Source: Agelaius tricolor (Eukaryota; Chordata; Aves; Passeriformes; Icteridae). From it: a DNA stretch of 64,000 nucleotides. The stretch spans positions 15,282,001-15,346,000 of the forward strand of contig JALJCS010000004.1 of NCBI GenBank assembly GCA_023055355.1. Reading direction: 5' to 3'. The position numbers and the translations under genes are program-made. A model generated the notes under the pieces. That model was not told the origin of the DNA. It did not search any database and was given only the letters and a program-made list of their open reading frames with translations. The first letter of the stretch is position 1, and every line of letters starts with the position of its first letter. Shown piece by piece: positions 13,791 through 26,900 of the stretch.

Positions 13791-14821
13791 TTCAGAGTCT
13801 TAAGAGAAAAAAGTAAATTCATAATTTCAACAGTTAATGACATTTGCTCTGTCTCTGCAGAGGACAGTTGTGTATGTAGTCTCTTTATATCAATCTCCTT
13901 TTCTTCCTCAAGGATTAAAACAGTCTGCAGTTCTTGGGTCTCAGTCAATATATCTGAAGATTCAGTGTTTGGGAGCCTGTTGAGAAAGCTTGTCTGTGTA
14001 ACTGTGTTACTATTTTTAAAAGTAGATGTAATCAGTATTTTTGTTATAACAAATTCTGATTTGCTGGTTAGTTTTGTATTCCAGCTAGTGCTTATTCTTT
14101 TCCTGAAACCTTTTTGCCTAAATGACTGTTTATAAGACTCTTAATTATCTTTGCAATGTATATATACTTGAGAATTTTTACCTCATGAGCAGCAAACTAT
14201 GTGAATTGCTTACAACTACTTCCATAATTGACTCTTCCAACCTTTAATTATACAAATTTTCTTTCTGGCACCATAGCAATACAGATGAAGGATTTCTTCA
14301 GTGAAGTGTTAAGCTCAGCTGCCTTATGGCAGGTAGAAAACTGTTCCTTAAACAGCAATTTATTGCCTCCTTTCTACATGCATAGTTCTTGTTCAGCCTG
14401 CCAATAGTATTTGAAAAAGTTTAATCCTTCCTGGAAATCAGATTACTGAAAGGTAGCTGTGGAAGACTGCAATAGGAGATATTTTCCATTTCATGCCATT
14501 GATTTCTGTTTTCTGTTAATAAAAAGATAGATGAAAATAACCTGTTTTGTGGATAAATATTTGTAAATTTCTGGATAAATTAACTATTTTCTGGGTAAAT
14601 AATTATTTGGTGATCTAGCTCCTGAGGAGGCACTTCTTTTGGAATCTTACAAGAGCTTTACTCTTCAAGTCTTTCAATTACTTCTTTCAAGCTTCTTCAA
14701 CTATCTTGGCATTTAAAGATGGCTCCTACTGTAGGTAAATTACCTGTAGAATAATTTTCTGCCTTTTTCTATTATGAGCAGACAAAATGTTGTTAACTTC
14801 ATCTCTCTCTTCTCACACAAG

Positions 14822-14911
14822 AGTTCCAAGCGAGAGTGGAAGCCTTTGGAAGACCACAGCTGCACAGATGTACCATGGCTGCTCTTATTCATCCTCTTCT
14901 GCATAGGAATG
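14822..14911 (+). CDS. SLC44A1: SLC44A1 exon 2 (N-terminal tail and start of TM1)
   Basis: This 90-nt exon is in phase 0 at both ends. The acceptor is ...tctcacacaag and the donor is GTGAGT. It encodes residues 1-30, beginning [11 protein letters not shown] and running into the hydrophobic [13 protein letters not shown], the first half of TM1. It is the first exon of the gene inside the window. The preceding exon would supply the start Met and a short N-terminus, which I could not find anywhere upstream here. Confidence 0.95.
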
Positions 14912-17900
14912 GTGAGTAAAACTCAGAGGATTTTGTAAATGTTATATGGCTAAAGAGTTTGCGTTCATAAGAAAGGAATTTTAAAACCTGTCATAACTTA
15001 ATGACTGGCAAGGATTCAGGATATGTTTGCATGGGAACCATCAACTGTAGAACAGAAATGGGTAGCATGTACCTATCAAAGGCCTTTGGTAGGGATCCAT
15101 AATTTATTGTTGGTGCCAATTCTTACTCCAGCTTCTTTTCCCCTGAAACTGCAGTCTCAGTGGTAAGTAATTTTTCAGCAAGATGAATTATCACTTGACT
15201 CATGTTCCTTATGCATCTCCCAGAAATGATAGCTAGGTGTCTGGTAAGCAACTCTGTGAATCACGGTGAACTTTTTTGTGAGAAACAAAAATTCTGACTG
15301 TCAAAGAGTGAGCTGAGATTTTGTTTATTTGTTTATTTATTTATTTATATTGTATACTTAGTAGAAGCAGCTATTGTCAAAAACCATATTACTAATGATA
15401 AGATCTTTCTTTCAAAGTTTTAACAGTTCTGTACTCTGTGATGAAGCCATCTACTTTTTCAAGTCAGTCTCACAAAACTCTACACTTTTTATTAAAAGAC
15501 TAAACCTCCAAAACCTGCAGATTAATGTAGAAGTACACTTCTTTCCATCTTGTTTTGTTTCAAGGACCTATGTTTGCTACTCTTCTTAAATAGAGAATAT
15601 CCATTGCTATCTTGTACTACTGTGTTGCAAGCAGGTGTCGTTAGGGGGGTTTGGGACTTAAAGTACTCTCAGCTTTCTTCTCTGCTCTCCCCTGGTCTCT
15701 GGTGTTAGGAATAATTCCACTGAAAAATTTCTTCTACTTTCCCCAGGGTGTTTTTTAATGGTTGGGCTTCAAATGTAAAAATTACAATGATTATTTAAAA
15801 TCACATCAATTATGTTGTCAGTGTAATGTGAATATCTTAATATTGCAAAAAGCACAGCGCTTCCTGAAACATGTAGCTCTCTTTTGCAATTGGTTTTTTT
15901 TTCTGTTTTTTTTCACGTTCCCTGATTATTGGGGGAACTGAATGTGAACTGTTCCTCCAACTATAAATTAGTTTTCTGTGCACGAGTGTCCCAAATTTTC
16001 CTTTCTAAGTAATGTAGTATACAGAGCAATCATCCGACTGGTTCACATAGTTACCATTCTAGAAGACTTCACTTGCAGGGTGAACCACCCACATTTTCAC
16101 TGTTCCATGCCAACGTCATTACCTGTTGTCATAATTTCATCTGATCCTGCCACTGCCATCTGTTGCTCTATGCTCTTATCTCAGCTGTTTATCCACTTCT
16201 CAAATCTTAGCCTGTCTCACACATAAAATCAGTTCATTGGTGGTAGTGGAGTGAGCTGATGGTTCATTTCTCCCTATCAGTGGTTTGCTAATGAAGCTTT
16301 TGGGCTAGTCTCTTGTTTGCACAATCATTGCCTTGGTTTTGCTTGTGAAATATCTCTGAAAGTTCACAGCAAGACCTGCCTACATAGGATATTTTCCACA
16401 CTACTTGGGTGGTCTGAACAATCTTGCTTTGCATCTGTTTCTTTCCTGCATTTAAAACCAGTGTCTGGACCCATCATGGCCTTGACCTGGTCACTTGCTT
16501 TAAGAGGATTTCCCTAAAAGAAACTTGTGTTAGATAGGCCTCATCATTTTAGCTCATCTTTGAAAGTACTTAATTTAAAGGAAAGAAAAAAAATCTGGAA
16601 AGCAAGAAAATCTGGATTGTGTGGAATTGTCCAAGATGCTTAGCAATCTGTCACAACTCCATCTCTGCTTGTAGCTCTCCTTCACTGCCAGCCCTTGCAC
16701 ACTTGCTGACTTCTCCCTTCTGCTTCATGCCCCTTGCTGACAGTATGACTTTCAAATAAACAACATACAGGAGTCTTAACTCTGCTGGTATAATATCCAG
16801 TATGAGATGTCTGAATCGCCTTTTAACTTGCATTCAGTTTTATTATTGCACAAAAGTTCTCTCTGATAGTCCTTGTCTTTCCCTTTCCAGTCTGAAAGAA
16901 TTTTTAGAAATTCAAAGAAATTTTTAGAAATTCCTCTGCTTGGAAATAAATGAATAAAACTGACTTTTCCCATCTTTCAAACAGAGTATTGCTAAACTGT
17001 GGGGTTTTTGTATTCTTCCAGGGTTTTATCTGTGGCTTTTCAATAGCTACAGGAGCAGCTGCAAGACTGCTTTCGGGATATGACAGTTATGGAAATATTT
17101 GTGGACAGAAAAATGTCAAGGTGGAGGGAATAGTCAACAGTGGTCTGGACCTCACACACAAGAAGTAAGTATGTGATAGGTTTTGCCTTTCCTGGTTTAG
17201 AGAATGCAAAAACTGTTTCTTTCTTTGAAAGTGATTTTAAATAAGGTGGGAAAAGTGATATGTTATGATATGACTCATTTCTACTTGTCCTTTGACACTT
17301 TTCTCACTTAGAGGACAGCAATCTTTTGTAACAACTAGCAACATTAGACTGTATGTTGGCAGATATGCAGTATGAATACAGCTAAGACATTGAGAAATTA
17401 CTTTTTCTCGGTATCCATTTCATGTAGGGTGTTGTACCAGGCTGATGAAAAGTCTTGTTTGTTAGGGTTTTAAATATGACAAGTAGTCTCAGATTTGGGA
17501 GCAGGCTTTGATATCAATGTTTACTTTTGATGTTGTATGTTTGATTTCTGCCATGACGTGTAAGGGGAGATGAGATACATCTGTTGCATTAGAATAAGAC
17601 TTAGAAATTTGAACTGTAGGCATAATGTATATATGTGACTTGTGGAGAAGATGCACAAAACTTGAGAGGTGTGCGCAGCTTTGATTAAGCAGTGTCCTGT
17701 TAAAACTCATACTCAAAGTTCAGGTACTTCCTATCTGTTGTCCAGGAAGACATCACACTGCAGTAGTAGTACTGGAGCAGTGGCGAGAATTCTTCACTGA
17801 CAGGTTGAATACCTGTGAATGTCTGTTGAGGTCTGTCTTGTTAGTCAGATAAGCTCAGGGTCCTTCTGTACAACTTGGGAAACTTAAGGAAGCAAACTGT

Positions 17901-20900
17901 TTAGCTTAGTACAGTGAATTCACTTACATTAAAAAAAGTGTTTTTTTCACCACCAATTACTTCAAGGAGCTAAAAAGTTACTGATTTTTGAGTATGATAG
18001 CCTTTTGCTACACACTTTCAGACTAACAGAATATTGATAATTTTCCTAAGTTGTTTTGGAAGCATGCTTCCCTGAGATCTTCTTTTTTTGAGTTACTATT
18101 CTAAAGATTTCTAAGTGTCTCATTTAAGATTTAATGTAGATAGATAATTGGTGGTTTTCAGAAAGATTTGAGATAAATAAAATGTCTGGAACTTTTTACT
18201 GATATATTTTGTCAGAAAAATAATTTCTTACTCTAATCTGATCTTTCAAGAAGGTTGAAAGGCTTAAAGCTTGTGCAGCAAAATTTTCGTATTTTTTACA
18301 GAAACATTTTAGCCTTTTCTAAACCCATGCGTATACAGTATAAAATTGTGATTCTGGTGTTCTGAGAAAAAATGCAAATTTTAAGAGAATAATTTTAAGT
18401 TTACCCTTAGAAGGAAATGGTATCTGAGTTCATGTGAAGGCAGAGAATTTCAGACACCTTATTGAAATGTAATAGTTAATATTGTGATAGTCTTCTACAT
18501 GTGGCATAGGTCAGACCATCATGTAGGAAAACATCTACCACAAAGTAAATTCCTCTTGTAAATGCAAGCTCAAAAGGCAGTAGATAAAAAGAGAGACTGT
18601 TTTAAACACAGCTAATTGACAGAGCCTGTTGTTTGTCAAGACATCTTAATGAGGTTCAAAAGAATTATGCTTTTCTAACAAGGATGTTGTGGCTTGAGGC
18701 ATGAACTAAACAAATTAATAGATACACACTTATGAGTTATAGTCCTCTCTATTTGGTTAAGAGAAAACCCTCTAAGGCAGATAACTCTTTAACTGTTCAC
18801 ATGAAGTGCCTGGTATAGTCCAAGGTATCCAGTTTTGGAAGCGATTGGTTCTTATATAAGTGAGTGATCCTTCCTTCCCTCACACCTCATGGTTTCTTCT
18901 GAAAAATTGCCAAGCAAATTAGAAAAGCTATCTGCTTTGCATCTGTCTCTAGCAGATGGAGTTCCTACAGTGTCTGAGGTGGAGTTCATGGGAGTATTTA
19001 ATGTTATTTTTATAGGAGCACTTTGCAGACAGATGGTAAAAATAAACTCTTCTTCCTGCCTGTACATTTCAGTTTGTGTAGGGAAAGAAAAGACTTTAAA
19101 GCTCCACAAATGGGCTCTGGAAACATGAAGTTACTCTCATTTCATTTTGCTTGCAGGGTAATTCCATTTTCATTTCCTAGTCCAAGGGCTGAAAAGCTAA
19201 ATCATCTGTAAAAGTAACATTTTCTTCCTTATATATGGCAGCAACCCATAGGCACTGTCATGGAAGTGAAATTGAAGTGGTCTGTGTGGATATGGAAATC
19301 TGGGTGGTAAGGGTAAAGAGCAGAGTTCTCACAGGGATGTGATTTGGTCTGTGTACATCAGCTATGCTGAAACCAGTGAGATGAAGTATTGGGAAGGAGG
19401 ATTTTACAGCCTGGTCTTGTGAACAAAGAGTGGATCAGGCATCCTTTTATTTTTATAAAGTAACCACAACACACTTTAATAGTCTGTCTTCTACAGTCAG
19501 ACATAAGACAATATTCCAGAACTGGCAGTGAATTCTAATTAAACCTATTTGCTTCAAGTAAGCTCCTTGCTTTACAAGTTCTGGTAGCTATAAAGGGTTA
19601 AAAAAATGACCTTTTATTTGCAAATCAATGATAATCACAGCAGCCAAATGCAAGTCTCTGAAATGCTAGTTCAGTCTGGTTTTTAATCACCAGTATGTTG
19701 TTATTTGGACAGAATTCAGTTTGTGCTGTCTACTCAAGTACTAAGAGATGTGCATATGATGCTGTGAAGAATAGTTAGGGTGGCATTCTGCCTGAGCACA
19801 TGCATTTGACCCCAGGAAATGCTTGAACTTTAAGTAATGGGAAAACCCAGGTTTTCAGGATGGTTTGCAGCATGTACACAGAGAATTTGATTGACTGAAA
19901 CTGTATATGCCCTACTGATGAAGAAATTTTTGACACTGGACTCTTATCTCCATTAGATGACACAGATCAATTATGACATCTGGTAGCTCAGTCTATGTGC
20001 CTTGAAAAAAGAGAGCCTGAACAAAGAAATACCTGGGGAATTATTAATATGAGCACTCCACAGGGCCTGGAGTGGTCTTGCTTTTCATTGGTTTGCTGTT
20101 GTGTTACCAAGTGGTTTCCATGTAGTCATCTTCATATCCTCTTTGGCTGTTTTTCTGGGGGGTTTTGCTTGGTTCTGTACTCCATGTTGCAGTATGCTCA
20201 TTACAGTTCCTATAACATGCTCCAGGCTGTACACTCTAGTTGTTAATTTTTAGGTAATATTTAAGATGCTAGCTTTGTTTAAGTGTTACTAATGCTCAGA
20301 TTACTAGCTCTCAGTTTCACCTTATTGCTCTACAGCTACCTGAAAGGATGGAGGAATCAATCATCTCCCCTCCCAGGTAACAAGTGACAGGATGAGAGGA
20401 AATGGTCTCACACTGTGCAAGGGGAGGTTTAGATTGGACATTATGACAAATTTTTTTTGCCAGAAAGGTTATCAAGCCTGGGTACGTGGTTAAGTCACCA
20501 TTCCTGGAGGTATTTAGAAGATGTGTAGATTTGGCGCTTAGGGGCGTCATTTAGTGGTGGACTTGGCAGTGCATTTACTGTTAGAGTAGAGGATGTGAAG
20601 GGTCTTTCTCAGCAAAAATTATTCTATCATTCTAATTCTGCCTTGTTTTACTCTAAAGCCACTCCCCCTTGTCCTTTCACTATTTGCTTGTGTGAAAAGT
20701 CAATTTGTCTTTTACAGAAGCCCCCTATAAGTACTGGAAAGCTGCCAAAAGTTGTCTCCACAGTCATCTCTGTTCCCAGATGAACAGCTCCAACTCTCTT
20801 AGCACATCTTCGTATGCTCCAGCCCTCTCATCATTTTCATGGGTCTCCTCTGCACTGTTCATGTCTTTCCTGTACTTTCTTCTGGGCATCCCAGAGCTGG

Positions 20901-23900
20901 GTGCAGCTGGGGGCCCCCCTGAGGGCAGAGTAAAACTTGCCTTGCCAGTCATGCTTCTTTTTATGAAGCCCTGGATACAGTTAGCTTTCTGGGTTGCAGG
21001 TCGTGTCCAATTTTTCATGCACCGCTACTTCCAAGTCCTTCTCTACAGGGCTGATACTTCATAAAGATGCATAAACATACCTTTGTTGTAAGTCTACTAT
21101 ATTGATTTTCAAATAGCAAACATATTTTCATTTGCAGTGTTGAAGCATCTCTAACAATATGATTACTTTGTTTACATCTGCCTTTGTATTGCTGATGTGT
21201 TATTTCCTTATTAGAAAACCAGTGTATTGCTCATTGTAAATAACTGAAATTGCAGCACAAAGCATGTAATGACATTCTTCTAGAGGGAAACAAAACCTGT
21301 CCTGTGGTGACACAGTATGAAATTTTCTGCAGTAAAATCACTTATCTTCTACGTGTAAGCTTTATAAACAAAAAAAATTAATTTTTCTTCTGTAATGTTG
21401 GTTCCTCAAATTTTGGTTCTTGTTTTGCTGAAGTAAAACTAATCTTTCTCATCTTACTTGTGTTTTCCAAGACTGCAGATTTGATAACCTGGAGTTTTCT
21501 GTGCAGCTCTTTTCTGTGCACCATACAATGCAGTGTTTGAATTTCATGTGCTGTTTAAGGCTATGCCCACATAGGATGTATAGGATGCTGTAATTGCATT
21601 GTATTTCTAAACTTTCAAGTTTGAGTTAGAATTGTAGCATATATTTTACAAAATATTCTGGGGATTAAAATGATAGCTTGACACTTGAATTGAAATCACA
21701 GTAGAGGTGGGATGAGTTCTATCTTGCTAATAGTGACATTCCTGATTTGGTTTCCTTGGGGAAATTCAGAGGACCCTCTTGTCCAGGAATTGGAGTCCAG
21801 TTCTACAGCTTCCAGAGCCCAGAGTCTCTGGCTGAGATCGGAGGCTGAGGGATGTGGATGGAAAGTAACATATGGGACATTGACATAGCTGGTTACACAG
21901 ACTGGCAGTGACAAGGTGCTTCCTTCAACAGTGGTACTCATAAGCAGGGCCAATCATGTCCCCTCCTCCTCCTAGTGATGAAAGAAGGAAGACTGACAGC
22001 AGCAGAATGTCACTAGGCACCCACATGGCACTTTCCAGGTTCACAAGCTCAGATACCTTGCAGATTCTCCAAGTACTAGCAGAGCGCCTTACCCACCTTA
22101 TGGGTTCCCCCTTCTCAGCAGCTGATGCAGTTTGGTGCTAAGTACCTAACACTCACACACTCATTCCACAAGCACCCCAGACCCACAGTTTCCCCCAAAT
22201 AACACCACAGACCCTCTGCCCACCCAACACTTCTCACCTAGAGCTCCCTACTCACCATCTCATACGGCTTGGAGTTTGCTAGTGAGTTATACCAGAAGCT
22301 GGACTCAGTGATCCTTGTGGGTCCCTTCCAACTCAGGATTTTCTATGCTTCTATAATTTGAATAAATCATTCTGGAGAAGGTACAGATGCTCAGCCCCAT
22401 CCACAAGGGCAGTGACCACCTAGGCCGAGTCTATCACCTCTGTAGCTGCTTTTTTTGTAGGCACACATTGTTCCCACCCCAGCAGCTCATTGCCAAGACC
22501 CCTCCCTGCCACTGGCACTGAGACCCCACTCACTTCGGTAGCTAAAACCACATTGCTGTGGCACCCAAACACCTGGTCTGATTCCTGCTGCTGGGACCAA
22601 AGCCCTCACACCCATGTCAGTCCCCCCAGTAGCTGTGGCTTAATCCCTGCAACACTTGCAGCATTCATGCACATTGTATAGAGTCTGGAATTATGCAGAG
22701 AGAAGGTTGAAAGATTTAGTAATAGGGCAAGATAGACTGCAGTAATCAGGTGCTGAGGTTAGATAATGTACTGACCAACATCAACTTGTATGTAGCTGTT
22801 CCCTTTTACACCCCTGTGTCTGCTACCCTGTCCTGTGCATGTTCCCTTTGCTGCTAGCAGGGTCCCACTGACCCTTCCTACATTTTGTACTTATGAGTTT
22901 GCATCCCTATCAATCGCAAAGTCCCTGTCTGCAGTTTCTTGATAGCCCATCAATCACTGTCATTGTCAGGGTTTCTTTCTGATTATTGTTTTTACTAACA
23001 TTAAGTGGATAAGTTTTCTGTCTGATTGTCTCCCTCCTTTTCCTTTTCTCAATTTGGCCAAGTCCTTAGCCAGATAGTCAACTGAAAAATCACCATTTTC
23101 ATAATCCACATGTCCTTACCACTTAGTGAGATTGACCAGATTTGTTCCCATCCTAGCCTCCCTTGCCATATCAGTCAAGTTTAACTCTGTAGGTTCTGCT
23201 TTGTAGCTCCTTTGACCAAATACTCCCAAAGAAGCAGACACTCTCCTGCCACATACCCTTATTGTATGGGATAACAACAGGAGGAACTTCAGTTAAAACA
23301 GCTATTTTATGTCCTGGTATCAACTTAAGAGTATTTTCCTTGAAGTTAAGGGAAAACTGTGGCTTATTGCTTGCATGCAGTTACTTTTACTGTGTTTGCA
23401 TGACAGAATTTTCATGTTTACACTTGTTTCTCAGACTTCAGTGGTCTGTATTTGAAGTCCCAAGATGTGTACTGTGTAATAAGTAGAAAAGAAATAGGGA
23501 TGGAGGATTTCACCAAGATATTGACAAAAAATACTTCCATGTTTTAAGAATGCAAGTAATCTATTACTATGTTACAGTTGATTTAGACAACATGAGTTTT
23601 GATGGACTTCTAAGGAAGATTGTACTACGTAGTAATCATTCTTGTACACTGACACTGGGTAATAGAACAGTAGACAGCAATTAGCATATAGACTGAAGGT
23701 GTTCAGGGAGGACCTAAATGCTTTCTAGGAGCAAAAGGGATTTTTACTGGCTGCAGAATGAATTCCCATCATGAGGACTACAAAAGTAGAAATTGCATTT
23801 TATATGGCAGATTTCAGGTGTTTTCATATGATATTAGGTAATATGAAGGGAATATTTCAATGCATAGTCCATCGCCAGAATTGTAGGGATTTAAGATTTG

Positions 23901-26900
23901 TTCAACTTTCAAAGCATCTCTACTATACCATCACTGGAAATTCTGTAGGGTTAATGTTTGTCATAAAAGATACATAGCCAGGAGATGTTAGTTAAGAATC
24001 TATAATATGTACTTCATGCTTTGGATTTTCAAATTACATTCATTGTGAAAAGTTAGCAAGTATAATATCTTTAAAATACTGCACTTAAGCATTAGATACT
24101 TCTACTTAAAATATCTGAAGACAGTTTATTTCTAAGTAAATATCAAAGTAATTAATTCAGTCATGACATGGAAAAATCAATCTATACTAAAAAGTTGTTC
24201 TTAATTACTGGTATTATGTGTATTCATTAATATAGCCATGGACCTTTTCTTTTTGCAGAATAAGAGTGACTTTATTTAGTTTGTTGAGTCTTTTTGGAAA
24301 AAATTTGGAATTCTCTAAGTCAAGTTTAAGGTTGGAGTAAAGGGTTATGAATGTTTGGACTCATATCTGTGAAGAGGCATGGTAGGAGTACTACTGTTTT
24401 TGTGTGTAGCACCATTTGAATGGACTTGAATCAGGTAGAGTTAAATATCCTTTTTCTGTGATCCAGAGGTACATAAATACCAATACATTTGTTGTGCATA
24501 TGTTGAGTACATAAATTCTTTTGATCCACACAGTTACAATAATATCAAATTTCCTATATTTCTGGGTAGAGTACTGAATCACTCAGTCTTGACTGAATCC
24601 CCTAGTTTGAAGTTTTGTTCAGTGTAATTGTTAATTGAAATAGAAGTAATTTACCTTTTTTCCTTCCATAGGTATGTATTCTTCTTGGATCCATGCAACA
24701 TTGATCTAGTACATCAGAAGATTAAATCTATTGCCTTGTGTGTATCAGCTTGCCCAAGGAAAGAATTGAAAACTCTGGCTGATATACAGAAGTTTGCAGA
24801 AATTAATGGTATGACAAAAAAGCTATTGTTTTTGCTCATGTTTTTGCAGGATCTGAAAAAAGACTCATGCATTAGCTGAGCTAAAAATGAATTATGTATT
24901 GAGAAATACAAATGGAAATAATTTGCTCTTTTCATTAAGCTAAAACATTACTGTATCTTTTAGTATGATAGTGTCTTGGGCAGTTTGGAAAGCTTGTTTT
25001 TAAAATAGAAGTACAAAATGTAACAAACATTTGAGGCAATGTCTGACTATATAAGTTTTCAGCTTCTAAGGAAGTATTCTGACATTGCTGCTTAACAGTA
25101 GTGCTGTTTAAATGTTCTCATGTACAGGGGGTTAGTGAGAGCCGTGCTGTTGTTTAGTGGCACAGAGTATGGCTGTGTGTGTGAAAATATTCCTGCTTTT
25201 ATTCAGTGCTACAGTGCTGTTCTTGTTTTTTTTTTTTGTTTCATTTTCTTATGCTTTTCTTTAAAAAGGAAGTGTAAAGGAAACGAATTGCATTAACAAA
25301 GGAAATATTATACCTTGTCTTCCTTAAGAGCTGTACTTTTTTTCTGTGGTAGTAATACTAACATTACTAGCTCAGTTCCTATTTAGGAGTCAGTGGAATA
25401 AAATGCATGAGAAATAATCAACCTTTGGACATACAAAATAAAGATATAAAATTAATTTGAGGAAATTTTAGCAGTTTTTAGCTACTCAAGTGGGAACATT
25501 TTCCTAATGTGTGGGATCAGTCCTAAAGTTATCTTTTAAAATGATGCAGTAATAGTTCTTTGCAAGGCACTCGACTAAAAATGAGACAGCCTGGATGACC
25601 TAGTTCAAAGCAGTGGAACTGATTATTTTTCATAAAAGAAATGGAAATGTTTATTTCTGTAATAGCACAGGTTATGTGTGTTGTCCATATATTGCAAGAG
25701 TTCCGTTATCAGTACATTACAAAGTTCCATATTGCTAGAGTTTCATACCTCCTTGATGTTTCTTGTAGGCAGCTCCTCTAGGCACTGACTCTTCCTTATC
25801 CTCACAGTAGCCAACTGACTCCAGTTCCCCTCAACCAACCAATCCACTCTTTTATAACACTCTTCTGATTGGCTACAGGTGTGGCCTGTTAAAATCAGGC
25901 CTGCTCCTCTTCCTTAATAATTGGCACAGCTGCAACTCTTTAGGGGATAAGATTACATTCTATACCATCTTCATTTACCCATACTGTATCCCCCTACGTA
26001 TGTGAGTACTCTTGTTTGAAAGCAGAGTGAGTTGAAATGGCCCTGGGGCCACTGTTAGTGCCCTTGGTCTCCCACTGCACTGTATCTGCATGCCTGGGTT
26101 CTGACAGCTGAATCAGGAAGCTGAACTACTGTAAGGCATCACAGTTTTTGCAGAGCTGCACAAACAGCTTCCTCCTGTGATCTGTGCACCGTTGTCAATT
26201 ACAAGTGAAAATAGTAATATATCTACACTTGCGTTCTTTACTCCTTCTCCGAGCATGCTGTGTTTTTCTTAACTAATACAGGCCAGTTCTTTGTTAGTAT
26301 GAAGTGAAGGTCATTTGTGGTGGAGTTTAAGTATCTCTTAAACTCAATTGAAGCAATGGAATTCAGACATGTCTTTCTTTATGACCAACATTGTTTCTAT
26401 AAGTCAAATCTCTTATTAATTGTGCCTGACGTATGTTCAGTATAATTATCTTTTAAAGTACAACAAAAACCACTCCTCCCGAATCATGCTATGCTGTGTC
26501 TTGTCCTCATGAGTCTTTGTTCTAATGCTATTTTCCTTAGGGCCTTAGATTTTAAAACCTAAAGATAATTTTAAAAAAATTAATATGACAGGCAATTTTT
26601 CAGTTTCCAGGAGTTTGGTCAAAAGTATGAAAACTGGTGCTGGAGCAGAACAAAATCACTAATGAGTTCAATTCCCAATTTTCATTTTATATTTGGCTTG
26701 TCAAAGACAGGTATTTGACCAAAATGAGCTTTCCTTTTATAGAGGAAGTCTGTGCATGACTAAAATTGCACCATTCAGAGAAATATTGTTATCCTCATGG
26801 TTATATTTCTGCTTAAATTTTCACCAACCTATGGAAATTACAAAAAATTATGTTTTGCATTAAATGATTAGCTTAATTGTTGATTATTTTATCAGTTGCA

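Larger units (their letters stand above)
1..14821 (+). other. SLC44A1: SLC44A1 intron 1 (3' portion)
   Basis: No exon was recognised. The first 1.6 kb is markedly pyrimidine-rich on the + strand. The rest is AT-rich intronic DNA with T/G-rich simple tracts (5057-5130, 6478-6600, 11968-12080), a CR1 scrap at about 1.03 kb, and three GC-richer LTR-like blocks listed separately. Assignment to intron 1 is inferred from the absence of exon 1 in the window. Confidence 0.75.
14912..17021 (+). other. SLC44A1: SLC44A1 intron 2
   Basis: This GT-AG intron is 2.1 kb. It holds a (TTTA)n stretch near 15320-15350 and a 19-20 bp tandem duplication at 16895-16933. No gene or known transposon was recognised. 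Confidence 0.85.
17165..24671 (+). other. SLC44A1: SLC44A1 intron 3
   Basis: This GT-AG intron is 7.5 kb. It contains two head-to-tail-opposed CR1 fragments (20.3-21.06 kb), a CR1 3' end (about 22.26-22.37 kb) and C-rich unclassified DNA (21.7-23.25 kb). The rest is AT-rich with nothing recognised. Confidence 0.85.

Noticed and set aside
13731..14135. 134-codon open frame on + strand
   Set aside because: It starts inside an LTR-like block and runs into AT-rich intron with an S/V/F-rich product. There is no family similarity.
1..14821. Search for exon 1 (MGCC... N-terminus) and a CpG-rich promoter
   Set aside because: No GGCTGCTGC-type start and no CpG island were seen. The GC-rich blocks here are LTR-like. 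Exon 1 is taken to be upstream of the window.
20705..21064. 119-codon open frame on + strand
   Set aside because: It is antisense to a CR1 fragment and repeat-derived.
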